NCBI GenBank assembly: GCA_009801015.1
Contig: VHZZ01012611.1
Coordinates: 27,301-48,607 of the forward strand
Length of the DNA stretch: 21,307 bases
Source: Silene noctiflora
Lineage: Eukaryota > Streptophyta > Magnoliopsida > Caryophyllales > Caryophyllaceae
Reading direction: 5' to 3'
In this document: positions 7,864 to 18,938 of the stretch, one piece after another
Layout: each line of letters begins with the position of its first letter
Position numbering within the stretch: the first letter of the stretch is position 1
Notes under the pieces: generated by a model
What the model saw: only the letters and a program-made list of their open reading frames with translations
Told to the model about the DNA's origin: nothing
The model's database searches: none
Translations under genes and position numbers: made by a program

Positions 7864-10859
7864 ATGGCGGTGAATCTGACTAGAAACGCGTTAGCGGCAA
7901 TACTAGAAGGCGACGTCAATTCCAAACCTTTGCTTCAAGTATTGGATATTAAACCAGTTGGATGCAATTTAGACCGCTACCGTCTTCTTTTATGGGACGC
8001 CGTTTCGACTGGTCAAGCTATGATTGCTACGCAACTCAATGATCGCGTTAAATCCGGTCATGTTTGCAAAGGTTCCGTTATACAATTGATTGATTATATT
8101 TGTAGCCCCATCCAAAATCGCAAGTATGTTTTCTTTTGTTACGTTTTTCGTTGATTGATTGTTGTTAGATTAAGTTTTACTGCAATTTATTCTTGTATAA
8201 TTGTAATGTGTGATAGAACTGTGTTGAAATGCTAATCGCTTGTTATGAAATCGTTTTTTGAATGAAATCGATGTTTGTTTGTGGTTACGGAGAGAGGAGA
8301 AGTTTGTGGAAGGGATAATTTTGGTGCCGCAACGAAAATATCTAATGATTCTGTTACATTATTCTTACGTTCTATGTTATGATGGCCTAAAGCAAGAAGT
8401 TTCACTAAACTGACTGTTGTTTCTGTACGTGTGGAGTACTGGAGTAGCATTCAATGCAATTTTCGACAAAATTTTCATTCATTTCTGGTCGGAGACAATA
8501 TCTCTATGTAACACGGGTACTTTGTAGGATCGACCTCCCCTGACTCTACCATTTGCAGGGGCCCTTGAGGCATCTAACATAGCTGTTGTTGTTTGATAGA
8601 TTAGAAGAAATGAATTGTAGCTCATTAGTTTGTGAAACGATGTGTAGTTACAAGATCCTTTGAGATATTTTTGTGTTTTATTTTATTTTAAAATTGAACT
8701 TAATTCTTATGTGATGATTCAAGGGTAAAGGATTGTTTGTGAGATTGGAATGCTCATCATGTTATACCAGAAATAGTTTGTCCTTTATAACTGAGGAACT
8801 CAGAATGATGGTGAGATTGCAAGTTTGCAACTCTCTCATTGAATGGCTAGCCATCGTATTGATGATTTAGTGAACAAATAAGTTAATTAGTAAAACATTA
8901 TTGCATGATGTTTTGATATGCTGGTGATGATATGCTCTTAATGTTTAAACTTGAGGTCATGAGGAAATGCTTAAGCTATGATAATTGATAACATCATTAC
9001 TAGGTGGCTTTCCTCTTGACTGGGAGTCGAATCTCTCGCAGAAGTGAGTGGTAATACCGTATTAGAGTTAAATTTATGTTGGTGTGATTAATTTGCGTTA
9101 GTATGGTTGTTTTCGTACAAACTGGGGAATTGTGATTTGAACAAGTTTTTCTCATTCATGGACGTCTAAATCAGAGGCATCTTAACGCTATTTATGCATG
9201 TTTACATTTTGTAGGAATTCTAAACTGTCTCATTATTTTTGCAGGGTTATTGTTATCCTCAACTTTGAGACTATAATTCTAGAATGTGACATAATAGGGA
9301 ACCCATCTCTTTCCTTGCCTGGAGCCAATTCTTCTGCCGGAATTACATTGTCCTCCAACGTCGGCGTTAATCCAGTCAGTGTAGCCCCCAATAAGTTCAG
9401 TGCACCAAGTAATAGTAATAATGCACAAAATTACAGACCAACTGTTCAACCTCCATATCAGCCACCTCCTAGTTACAAAAATCACGGACCAATTGTGAGG
9501 AATGAGGCACCGGCTCGCATACTTCCAATTGCTGCGTTGAACCCTTATCAGGGTCGTTGGGCTATTAAAGCAAGAGTTACGGCAAAAGGAGACCTTCGTC
9601 GTTATAACAATGCCAGAGGTGATGGGAAGGTGTTCTCCTTTGATCTCCTTGACTCTGATGGCGGAGAAATTCGTGTTACCTGCTTTAATGCGGTTGTCGA
9701 TCGATTTTATGATGTTATTCAGGTTGGAAAGGTTTATTTGATCTCAAAGGGTAGCCTAAAACCAGCTCAGAAGAATTTTAATCATTTAAAAAACGAGTGG
9801 GAAATCTTTTTGGAGTCCACTTCTATTGTCGATCTTTGTCCAGATGAGGATGTTTCAATTCCCAAACAGCAATTCAACTTCAGACCTATCAGTGAAATCG
9901 AGACTGCTGAAAACAATTCCATATTGGACATTATTGGTATTGTAATTTCAGTTAATCCTTCAGTCCCCATAATGAGAAAGAATGGTATGGAAACTCAGAG
10001 AAGAATTATAAATCTGAAAGATAGATCTTCTCGGAGTGTTGACCTAACTCTGTGGGGTGATTTTTGTAACAGAGAAGGTCAACAACTCCAAGAACTGTTT
10101 GATTCTGGGAACTTTCCCATTGTTGCCATCAAAGCTGCAAAAGTCAATGATTTCAGTGGGAAATCTGTTGGTACAATTTCTTCTACCCAGCTCTTCATTG
10201 ACCCTGATATTCCTGAATCACAGAGTTTGTACGAGTGGTTTTGTGGAGGTGGGAAAGATAGTACCGCCCAATCTATCTCAAGAGATGCAACACCTCTTGG
10301 AGGGAAGAATGAGATTAGGAAAACAGTATCTCAGATTAAGGATGAGGGGCTAGGGAGATCAGAGAAACCAGATTGGGTAACTATCAGGGCAACCATATCT
10401 TTTATAAAATCCGACACTTTCTGCTATACTGCTTGCCCATTGATGATTGGAGATAGGCAATGTAATAAGAAAGTTACTAAATCAGGAAACTCGAGTTGGG
10501 TGTGTGATCGTTGCAATCAAGAATTTGAGGAGTGTGATTACCGGTATCTTCTTCAAGCACAAATTCAAGATCATTCGGGATTGACTTGGGTGACGGCATT
10601 TCAGGAAACAGGTGAAGAGATAATGGGCTGCTCTGCAAAAGAGCTGTACTCTTTGAAGTATGATGAGGAAGACGAGGAGAGGTTTGCATCAATTATTCGT
10701 GGCAGTCTTTTTATGCCATTTCTCTTCAAGCTTAAGGTAAAAGAGGAGAGCTATGGTGAAGAGCAGAGGGTAAAGGTAACAGTAGTGAAAGCGGACAAGA
10801 TTGACTATGTTGCAGAGAGCAAGTATTTAGCCAATGCGATCTCAAATCATCGTCATTGA
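7864..10859 (+). CDS. RPA1A: Replication protein A 70 kDa DNA-binding subunit A (RPA1A)
   Basis: Large subunit of the nuclear single-stranded-DNA-binding heterotrimer RPA, used in replication, repair and meiotic recombination. Two coding exons, 7864-8123 and 9245-10859, join in phase (AA|G = Lys87), giving 624 aa; Arabidopsis RPA1A is about 640. The start is ATG 7864 (MAVNLTRNALAAI, context acaATGgc), which aligns with the family N-terminus; an in-frame ATG at 7735 would add an unrelated extension. Domains: N-terminal OB fold ~1-105; flexible linker ~105-180 (S/N/P-rich); DBD-A from ~190 (RWAIKARVTAKGDLRRYNN); DBD-B ~305-420 with Trp357 in LTLWGDF; DBD-C ~450-612 with zinc ligands Cys484, Cys493, Cys507, Cys510 (C-x8-C-x13-C-x2-C, the plant spacing). 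No frameshifts or lost key residues. Identity to RPA1A, rather than the B/D or C/E types, follows from close similarity throughout and from the absence of the long C-terminal extension of C/E. Confidence 0.96.
8124..9244 (+). other. RPA1A intron 1
   Basis: Donor caa|GTATGT at 8124 and acceptor tttttgcAG|g at 9243-9244. Splicing exactly restores the conserved NRKVIVILNFE sequence. The 1121-bp intron is T-rich, as plant introns are, and contains a SINE 3' fragment. Reading through the donor would end the protein within about 10 codons. Confidence 0.93.
8487..8596 (+). mobile_element. SINE 3' fragment in the RPA1A intron
   Basis: The order ggagacaatatctctatgta, acacgggtac..gtaggatcgacctcccc, tgactctaccatttgcaggggcc, gaggcatc, then ttgttgttt, matches the body and (TTG)n tail of plant tRNA-derived SINEs as I know them (compare tobacco TS-like ends). 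The tRNA-like head with A and B boxes is not visible upstream, so the copy is 5'-truncated or diverged. It lies in the same orientation as the host gene. Confidence 0.65.
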
Positions 10860-11030
10860 TGATTACATTCTTGTCTTGACTCTGCAGATGTTTTAATGAA
10901 AAACGACATTTTCTGAAGAAAATTGTCTGAAACTCTAGGATTAATGTAACTGTAATTGGGTAATCATTTCTAAGCTTTATCGAAATTTTATTAAAGTTAG
11001 TGCCTCAGTGGTGTTGTCTAAATTTTGTTT
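10860..11030 (+). other. Likely RPA1A 3' UTR
   Basis: T-rich sequence after the stop, with UGUA-type motifs (taatgtaactgtaa, ~10941-10955) and an A-rich near-upstream element (ttttattaaag, ~10987). The exact cleavage site cannot be fixed from sequence. Confidence 0.4.
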
Positions 11031-11138
11031 ATGGCTGCAGCAAACATTCTTATGCAATCATCATATATCCTTGTTAGAGTTCGATTGAGTAGAGTATTCC
11101 TCAAGCATCGGCATATTTTGTTTTTCTCTGTAAAACTG

Positions 11139-11176
11139 TGTAACAGAGAAACATTCTTGTAACAGAGAAACATTCC
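11139..11176. repeat. 19-bp tandem duplication
   Basis: tgtaacagagaaacattct (11139-11157) is followed directly by tgtaacagagaaacattcc (11158-11176), one mismatch. It lies about 280 bp after the RPA1A stop. Confidence 0.9.
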
Positions 11177-11365
11177 TGTTCCTTTTGCAGAACCATGTTG
11201 GAATGTTTGACAATGGGTTTTCCCGTGCCATAAGGTTCAGGATTTTAGGGACTAAATTATGTTGCACGGCAGTTATTGACAACGGTGTCAATTTGTGCTT
11301 GGATAACTAACTGATCCAAACAAACGTTGAAGGCTGCAGAAAAGTTGAACACTTGAACCTTGGAC

Positions 11366-11419
11366 GACTCCAAAGTCTTTCTGTAGAGAATGAGGTATAG
11401 TATTGAATACTTTGGAGTC
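11366..11419. repeat. Inverted repeat, 11-bp perfect stem
   Basis: gactccaaagt (11366-11376) and actttggagtc (11409-11419) are exact reverse complements, separated by 32 bp. Additional gacgac/gtcgtc complementarity lies outside the stem. It could form a hairpin in RNA. No transcript or family is recognised. Confidence 0.75.
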
Positions 11420-11593
11420 AACAGAAGAATTTAGAGTCGTCGTAGGTGCAACATAATTTAGTATGTAGGCAATCACATACTCACATGCCCATAGTGAGCC
11501 AACGTCTTGTTGGTAGAGGTTCGATGCTGGGCGCTAATCAACAAACCGAAAAACCATATGAACAACAAAATATCTTCATGTTTACCCGTTTCT

Positions 11594-11625
11594 AGAGTTG
11601 CTATAGAGTTGCTATAGAGTTGCTA
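11594..11625. repeat. 11-bp tandem repeat, ~3 copies
   Basis: agagttgctat is repeated at 11594, 11605 and 11616 (last copy incomplete). It is a short local slippage repeat. Confidence 0.9.
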
Positions 11626-11626
11626 A

Positions 11627-13736
11627 GTCATTGCAACATTTCTGTTTATGGCAAATTACAATAAAGTAAAAAAGACATTACTCCGTATTACTTAATACTT
11701 GTTTAAGAAACCACAATTTTGCTTAAAAGCGGAAACCATCGACGAATAATCAAAGTATTAACAACTCGGTCTTCAGTGATTTTGATTTAATAGGACTATA
11801 TAATCTTAACAACCTAGTACACAAATTGTTAGGTCTTGTATTTTAAAATTATATACAAGTTCGTTTATCTTTTTGAAAAGATGAGAGTACCCAGCAAAGG
11901 TGGATATGCTTGGTGATGCAATTTACACGACTTTGCTCAAGATGGTAGCGAATGAAGTTGGTGGGATATAATATGGTAAAAAAAAAAAAAAAAAAATATT
12001 GGGATATTCTACGTTGTAATCTAGTATTTTTCGTGTTTTACACGATAACCTCATAATTGACCATAATTCTTGTCACAAGTTTAGAAACTGACAATTTTTT
12101 TTAAGATCAATGATCTCGTAGAGCTGGTCAATTTGAAACAAAAAAGCGGCTTTCGGAATTCGTGATCGCGAGTTATGGTCAGTTAAAAACTTTTATTTTT
12201 CGTGTACTCGTCGAAGACTTTTGGCATTTTTATGCACACTGTAATGTATTTATAAAAAAAAAAAAAGGTCAGATACATACCACACCACATTACAATTTGC
12301 ATAAAAAATGGCAAAAGTTTTATTTTTATTACCATCATTTACTAGTATTTAATCTATTTTAAGATTTAAGACTAATATTTCATCAACGGGAATATAAAGA
12401 AGAATAAATAAATAAAGAAGATGGTAAAGAGAAAAGGGAGTAAACAAGGAAAGAGGTTGAATTCCCGTTGGAAAAGAGCATCCTGGAGGGCCATGGCATT
12501 CTGTTGGATCACACTTTTCTCCACTTATTATTAAACTAATGCATGCCTAATTGTCCTATGTATTTTACTTCTATCACGCAAACAAGTCCAAAATATACGA
12601 CTATAATCCAATAATCCTATTTACATCTTTTTATCAAAATGTGAGTGTATTTGAAACTTTTTGACTTTCTAATACAAAATCGTAAATCTAAACTAGAGTA
12701 ATCTAAGTTCCTATTTTTCTTTATGAATTTGAAACTCAAATTATATCTTAAAACACAAAGAACACAAAGGGTATGATTAGTAAGACTCAATTAAGACCAT
12801 ACCTGTCAAACGGGTCGACAAATCCTCCGTCAAGTCAAATGATTTGAGTTGGAATGCGGTTGGTGTCAAATATAGGTTGGGTTATATGGGTAATGAGTCG
12901 GTCTAGGGTTAGAATACGGGTTGAAAAAGTTGACTACGTCTTTACTTTTTCATTTTAAAAAATTTCAAAAAATTATACTCCGTATTTGCTTAATAATCTT
13001 AATATTTTAATCATAATCGAATCATTAGTTACCACCGTACTTGTATCAGCTATAAAAATTAAGTGATTATTGTAATACTTATTTTATTATTAAATAATAT
13101 AAAAGTTATATTAAATGTGACTTTTAATCATGTTAGTAGTTTAAAGTGCTAATACATTTTTAAATAATATTTCACATATTTATTGTTATGTGCACATTTA
13201 ATCAAACTTAACTTTGACCTATAAGGTGAGCAAGTAGTGTCGGGTTTTGAACCTAATTTAACGATCATGTGTCAGGTTAGGGTTGGTACTTGGTAGTAAC
13301 AAGTCATGATTCACAAATCTTGACTTCATAAAAATACAGGTCGGATAGGGCATATGTTTTGAAATGTCTGATTTAAGTAGTTAAAGCCGTTTAACTTTGA
13401 ACTGAATTTTAGTCATCGTATTCGTATATGTTTCAATATTCATTAGTCATTAATTAATTAATGCAATACGCTATTTCTAAGCAACGCGTTTCAGTTATTT
13501 TGGATACATTTCATACCTAATTAGAATCTTAAATGAAAATCTGGCTTAAGATGTCAATATTGTCATTAATTAATCACATAACACATACAATTGTCATTCA
13601 AAGCTGAAACAATACTAATCTCTTTATTATCCCTGTGAATTTTTTACTTTCACTTTTGCACTATGGCTAAGGTATGAAACAAATGCACAAAGTCATCCAT
13701 ATGTTTCTTCCTCTATTTTTTCAACAGTTGTTCTTG
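11627..13736. other. Gene-free AT-rich stretch
   Basis: I see no gene. Contents: A-runs at ~11980-11997 and ~12256-12267; 'tactccgtatt' motifs (11691, 12976) that may be ends of lost MITEs; and at 12800-13350 a segment with repeated gggtcg/gggttgggt motifs, probably a degraded dispersed repeat related to those at 6930-7080 and, inverted, at 18255-18520. Confidence 0.45.
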
Positions 13737-13836
13737 CTTGTGACGGCACAAATGTAACCACTTTAAGATAAAATATAACCACCAATTTTCACATTTTCTC
13801 ATTAAAATGATCAAATTTTGGGTCCGTCACAAATGA
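13737..13836. repeat. Short element bounded by ttgtgacgg/ccgtcacaa
   Basis: ttgtgacgg near 13737 and ccgtcacaa near 13828 are inverted copies about 100 bp apart, with an AT-rich interior. It looks like a small MITE-like or remnant foldback. The ccgtcacaaatgag motif reminded me of repeats common in Caryophyllales, which I cannot verify here. Confidence 0.45.
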
Positions 13837-13917
13837 GAAATGCCATTTTTTCAAGGCCGACTTCCATATAAGTTTTTTAATAATCTTCGGTAATTTTTTT
13901 TTAGATGTTTATATATA

Positions 13918-13918
<1 letters not shown>

Positions 13919-13957
<39 letters not shown>
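13919..13957. repeat. A39 homopolymer
   Basis: About 39 uninterrupted A residues. It could be the tail of an old retroposon (none recognised immediately upstream) or a slippage product. The length is the kind most prone to sequencing error. Confidence 0.95.
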
Positions 13958-13959
<2 letters not shown>

Positions 13960-15240
13960 GATTGAGACATAAGAAGTATTAAATGAAAGAAATTTCATAT
14001 GTGAAAAGTAAAAAGCAAATAGAAAATCGTTGGGGAAAAAACTATGGTCAAAATATCAATCAATTCTCTTATCTGAGATGCTGTTGTTGTGGTGTAGTGT
14101 GATTGGAAGTCCTAAAAAATAACATTATCTAAAAGCTGCTTTCCGCCAATTGTTTCAGAGCATCTTCCCTAAAGTTTTTGCATGTTTCCCCCCAAGCACA
14201 ATATCCCAAACCCTAAACTAACCTAAATCACAACAACACAAACCTGTGGGGGAACTGGGATGTAGATTGTAGAGCAATTCAACATCAGTGGTGAACAGTC
14301 ATTACTTGTACACTATTCTGTAAGGTCGTTGTACGCTGCATAACGTGATTTATTAGTTATGTATTCCATAATATATGAGTGTTTAACCAATCAGAGTCGT
14401 CTTACGCTATTAATGATTTTATATTCTGTAATTTCCGTTGCACAAATAATAGAATGAATGTTTTCATTAAACAATGGGGTTTTTGTTTTCAACAGCTTCA
14501 GTTCCTGCCACTTTCAACAGCTTCAGTTCTGAGCAATGATTCATACTCAACACAGCAATAAGAAAGGGGAAATTTGGCATCAAAAGCTCATCATTAAACT
14601 TGTGATTTAGCCTCCGGGTGAACATTAGGTCACAATTTCAAATCCCCCATTTTCCTTATACGACTACAAAGTACATTTGTGACGCTTTAAGAAAGTTAAT
14701 ACTATTAGATGATAACGTATTTATTAAAAATACGTCTACGTAGAACCTTTTTTTATTTAAGATTGGATCAACTTCAAATCCCTCAAGTAACATAATATTT
14801 TATTTATTTTTGACTTCAGCTAAGATGATATAAGATCCCTGATGAGTTGCTCAACAATATTCTGCAGTCCAAAACTTCTTTCCATTGACTTGCACAGTCA
14901 TCGAGGAAGGTTCAAGCACAATGTTTTCTATATTTCCTAAATCTGTGTTTAAACATTTTAATTATTTTTGAGCATTTTGGCCAACAAAGTGCGGTATGAT
15001 GAACAGAGCTCTAAAGTAGATCCTAGGATATAGCTTAACTGGAAGTCGCGAGTTTCATCCACGAGGAGGACTAAGGTGTAATAACAAGAGGATAGGCATT
15101 GCAACCATGTGACCCTATCCGCCTCGAATCCTTGGGAAGAACAGATAAATTCACACCAGGTAACAAAGTAATGAATAACAACAATACACACATTAATACA
15201 AATCCAGAAGAATTTGATAAAAACAAGCTTGATTTCCGAC
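13958..15240. other. Gene-free stretch with a small direct repeat
   Basis: No supported gene. tttcaacagcttcagttc occurs at 14487-14504 and 14512-14529 (25-bp period, 18/18 or nearly identical). A telo-box-like aaaccctaa lies near 14209. Some of the right part may be the 3' UTR or downstream region of the ELF4-like gene, which is transcribed leftward. Confidence 0.45.
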
Positions 15241-15530
15241 TAGATTCAATCAATGTTACAAGGGGTTACATTAACAAATCCATAACACAGTGAAGGGTAA
15301 TTGTATGAAATTTGGGAGGGAGGGATGTGGAGTAAGTATCCAAAAGGAAGTAATCAGATACTCTTACACGACACGAGAATTGCTTAACCGCTACTGATTA
15401 GAATGACAAAACTGTCCGACCTGAGTAATATCAAATGCAAATGTACATGCAATTTGCTCAAATGTCACCAAAGGCAATGAATTAGAACACCTAAAAATCA
15501 AACATGTTTGTAATAATGATGAACAAGCAG

Positions 15531-15875
15531 CTAACCGGGTCGATTTCGTTTGTGGGTGATTTTGCCATCAAATTTAAGGGCACCACTCGAATCACCTTCA
15601 GATGAAGCTTCCATGGAGCTAGTCAAGGAATGTGAGAGATCCGAATAAAGGTCAACAACCCGCCTAATATTATTGTTAAGCTCCCTAATTAGGCCAACAT
15701 TCCTTGAAAGATTATCAGGAATTCTGGACTCGTGATTCTGGTTGATCTCATTGATGAGCAACCTGTTTTGGTCCAATATACTCTGGACTTGCCCAAAGCT
15801 CTTCTCAAACGTCTGCAACACCTTACTGTCAATCTGTGTGCCATTCCCGAGTCCTGAAAATGTGTCCCCGTCCAT
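15531..15875 (-). CDS. ELF4-like protein (EARLY FLOWERING 4 family, ELF4-L2/3/4 type)
   Basis: A 114-aa single-exon protein of the DUF1313/ELF4 family. Residues 18-82 form the conserved helical core, with QVQSILDQNRLLINEINQNH (29-48) and RNVGLIRELNNNIRRV (58-73). The C-terminal tail is basic (KITHKRNRPG). Length and sequence match Arabidopsis ELF4-L3/L4 much better than ELF4 itself. ELF4 acts in the evening complex with ELF3 and LUX to repress clock and growth genes at night; what the ELF4-like paralogues do is less settled, so the same role is inference. The start MDGDTFSGLGN matches the family N-terminus (MEGDVLSGFGN). A canonical intron in the 5' UTR is inferred upstream. No evening element or G-box is evident near the leader. 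The reading frame is intact. Confidence 0.95.
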   Translation of the reverse strand: MDGDTFSGLGNGTQIDSKVLQTFEKSFGQVQSILDQNRLLINEINQNHESRIPDNLSRNVGLIRELNNNIRRVVDLYSDLSHSLTSSMEASSEGDSSGALKFDGKITHKRNRPG

Positions 15876-15925
15876 TTTCAGTGCCTACTTCTCAATCAAA
15901 ATAACTCCTGCTGTGCTTCACCTAA

Positions 15926-17285
15926 CTGCCAAACAAATCAACCATCCTAAAATTATACATCTACATCAACAAAACAAAGAACAACACTGCAGCAAGACAC
16001 AGCTCATATCCGGAACAAAAGAGGAGCAATCAAAGAACAGCCAAATCACGACTCAATCAAATCATAGAACAACAAGGGTCTTGAGCATTCCCGGTAAAGA
16101 GGTCGTATGTCGTATGTATCTAATCTCACCCACTGGTGAATCATAATGAAAATAGCATCAAGAATTGTGTCGACTGTCGACAAACAGCTACTTCACAAAA
16201 CCAGAAACGGAAGCAAGTCATTTTGCATTATTACATCGTATTCTAAAGCCAATCATTGCCACATTGGTTCCATTGGAAAAAAGATTAATCAAAGCATACT
16301 ATAGAAAACAAAAAAACACACATCTTACACAAATCAACCCATTATCATACTTATTATCCCTATCATGATTATAACATTGTTTAAAATCCATAATTAAAGC
16401 ATAAGAGACAAGGGTAGATATTATTGTAGATACATAATGTCAAAAAAGAAACATGATAATGAGCTGTCAGTAATCACACAATTCACATTCTCATTTCATG
16501 AAAACAAACATAAGGTTGATGTGAAACAACATACAACAACAACATTACCCCAATTGACTCAATGGCTCCCGCAAATTACCGGTAAGGACGATCGGATGTA
16601 CGCTTGTGTTAGCAACCCAAAGAGATTGTTTCCAAATAAACCAAGATGAAAATTGCGTCCAAACAAAAAAAAGAAAGCAAGATTTTTTTAATAAAAAAAA
16701 GGCTGTTTTTGGTGATAATCAAAAACTCTTTTTATTGAACATGATGATGATATGTCAAAAGCAGATCCAATTTTCCATAAAAGGGAACCTTTTTTCCAAA
16801 TGTTCTCTGAAATACCCACCTAAAGTTTCACAGTTTCATACAAGAATTTCTCTATCTTACCCCAGAAATTATAACATTTGGAGCACCATAACATTAAAAC
16901 ATACAATTTGTACTATTGACTGACCCCAAACCCCACATAATTTCATCATACAAGTAGTACTCCTCGTCTCAATCATTTGTTTAATTTTGATTAAAATACC
17001 CGTCACAAAGGATAAAAAGTAAACAAATGACTGAGAAGGATAAATACCCAACAAAGTAAATTGGGTTTGAACTAAAATTACATTGAAAAAAAACAAAGAA
17101 AGGTGAAAACTTGGGAAGTACCCATCAAAGAGGAAGTAACAAGAACAAATCCCAGAATTAAAAAATTGAAAAAATATTAACTTTGGAATTTACTTGAGAA
17201 AATTAAGATAATAATTTAAACAAACATATATATACAATTAATAAGATACAGTAGAATTAAGTATAAGTGTTAATAAAGTTGGTAC
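15926..17285 (-). other. Inferred 5'-UTR intron of the ELF4-like gene
   Basis: On the minus strand, a donor CCAAG|GTACC at 17286/17285 follows a CT-rich leader, and an acceptor tttgtttggcAG ends at 15926, 51 bases before the start codon. The acceptor is preceded by a T-rich tract. The 1360-bp span is AT-rich with no conserved coding. Small single-CDS-exon plant genes often have such leader introns. No transcript confirms it, and other acceptors are possible (for example after gaagcacag). Confidence 0.55.
16960..17040. mobile_element. Minimal Stowaway-like MITE (81 bp)
   Basis: Left end TA|ctcctcgtctcaatcatttgttta and right end taaacaaatgactgagaagga|TA are near-perfect inverted repeats of about 24 bp, flanked by TA on both sides, the Tc1/mariner target duplication. 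Only about 30 bp separate the arms. It lies inside the inferred 5'-UTR intron of the ELF4-like gene. Confidence 0.75.
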
Positions 17286-17420
17286 CTTGGAACATTATCT
17301 GAAGAACGAAGAAGAAGAAGAAGAAGACAGAAATTGAAGAGAGGGATTTCCAAGAAATTTTGGAGGAAAAAGATTAGCGATTTAATCGAATCTACAAGAT
17401 AAAACAACACTAAATAATAA
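17286..17420 (-). promoter_or_regulatory. CT-rich leader exon of the ELF4-like gene
   Basis: The minus strand has TTC repeats (17305-17330) and a pyrimidine-rich run typical of plant 5' leaders, ending at the donor at 17286. The transcription start is not determined; a weak TATA-like ttataatc lies near 17490. Confidence 0.4.
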
Positions 17421-17906
17421 ATAAAAAAAAAACTAAAGAGAGAAGTGATTTTTATTTGAGAAAAGGAAAGAATAAAATAAGAAAGAGATTATAAAGAAAA
17501 TGAGACAGTCACACGATCATGTTGCTGTCTAAATAAATCCGAATGATTCTCTCTCCTTCCTTTTTTTAGGATTTTTTTCCCAATATATTTTTGGTACGGA
17601 AACCGTTTGGTATACTCGTTCCTATTCTTTGTAGTTCTACCGTTAATTTTTACGTTTCGTTCCGATTTTTTGTAATTGTTTCGTTAACTTTTACGTAAAT
17701 ATTACGAAATGTAAATGAGTATAAATGAGCGGTTGATCTCTTCGGTATAACATTGACACGAAACATGTTTAAAATAAAGTGAACAAATTTTAATAAAAAT
17801 CGAAAGTAAAAATGAGGCAATTCTACGAAATGGTCTAATGAATGAGATCATATGAGTAATAATAAATCTAGTTTTAAATTATTTAATTGTTTGACTTATA
17901 ATAAGG
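17421..17906. other. Intergenic, probable promoter side of the ELF4-like gene
   Basis: No gene. 17590-17720 contains repeated gtttcgtt/ttttacgt words of unclear origin. Confidence 0.35.
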
Positions 17907-17908
17907 TA

Positions 17909-18121
17909 CTTCCTCCGTTCCGACCATTTGCTTACCTGTTTCGGTGTCTCCTTCATTTGTTTATCTTTCTATATTAAGTATGTTTACAATGGGTAAATTG
18001 ATCATACACCTCCATTTTGTTCACTTGTCAACCACTAATAAGCAACGCAAATGATCCCCTCCATTTTCCTTGTTTTTTGTGTGTCAAAACCAAGGTAAAC
18101 AAATAAACGGGACACATGAAG
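17909..18121. mobile_element. Stowaway-like MITE (~213 bp)
   Basis: Left TA|cttcctccgttccgaccatttg and right caaataaacgggacacatgaag|TA are inverted repeats resembling the Stowaway consensus (CTCCCTCCGT..), with TA on both flanks (17907-17908, 18122-18123). There is no coding capacity, as expected for a non-autonomous mariner-type element. Confidence 0.8.
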
Positions 18122-18123
18122 TA

Positions 18124-18938
18124 TTAGTTCGGGTGGCTAATGTGTTATAATGAATTGTAATATTTTAATATTATAATAAACTTTTAAGTCGGTTTAGAAT
18201 TTAGCCTTTTCTCTGGCCTTATGTAATAAATTTGTTAAATAAAAGTAAACCTGGCAAAATTGACCCGAACCGACACCCAAACTCAAGACACGAATTTGAC
18301 CCAAACCCAAATTGCATGATCCCGTATAACACTATAAATTCATCGGAATGTTTATTGTTGCACACCGATTATTATTCATAAATAACTTAAAATAGTTAAT
18401 CCGAAAATAAGTGAGCTGAAATAGCCGTCCCGACCCGAATTCTCACAAATTCAAATAACCCAAATCTAAATTGACCTAACCAAAACCTGATCTATGCCAT
18501 TTACCCTGTCTAATATAAGTGTTTCATTTTGAATAATGCATCTCACAAGTCACAATGCATAGATTAATGATTAGTTTAATTTGAAGTTATCTGTTATGTG
18601 GGATCTACTTGAGACCATGGCTAAGATCTGAGCATATATTAAGCCAATAATCCTTTCTTGGTTGCTTCTTGTTAGGTACATAGATACATAAATATTACGG
18701 GTCCACTAATTTGTGTTGGATCTTCATGTGCTACAAATTGCCTAATCAAGTAGGAGATACTAAGCTTTTATTCTGTTTGGTTTATGAACAACATTTACTA
18801 ATTAATTGGAACCTATGTTAAGGACGCATATACATCATCACTTTTATCATCATATTTCTGTTATAACCAATTAGCTAAAGAGGAACATTCATGAATATGT
18901 TCGTCTCTAATGGTCATAGACTCATAATTTCTCATTTT
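18124..18938. other. Gene-free stretch with degraded repeat
   Basis: 18255-18520 is rich in gacccgaacc/aacccaaat motifs ('cctggcaaaattgacccgaac' to 'catttaccctgtc'). It looks like an inverted relative of the gggtcgg-rich segment at 12800-13350. I see nothing in the remainder. Confidence 0.4.

Noticed and set aside
8663-8671. Evening element (AAAATATCT, minus strand)
   Set aside because: It lies in the RPA1A intron, more than 7 kb from the ELF4-like gene, and a 9-mer of this AT-rich kind is expected by chance.
8998-9060. Possible second SINE head ('gactgggagtcgaatctctcgcag')
   Set aside because: One B-box-like word without an A box, body or tail is too little to support a SINE.
13919-13957. 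A39 tract as the tail of a retroposed gene
   Set aside because: No cDNA-like or LINE/SINE sequence precedes it, so slippage is equally likely.
15020-15075. tRNA-like or SINE head ('tagcttaactgg' with 'gagtttcatcc')
   Set aside because: The A-box and B-box look-alikes are only about 8 bases apart, far too close for a polymerase III promoter, and no cloverleaf can be drawn.
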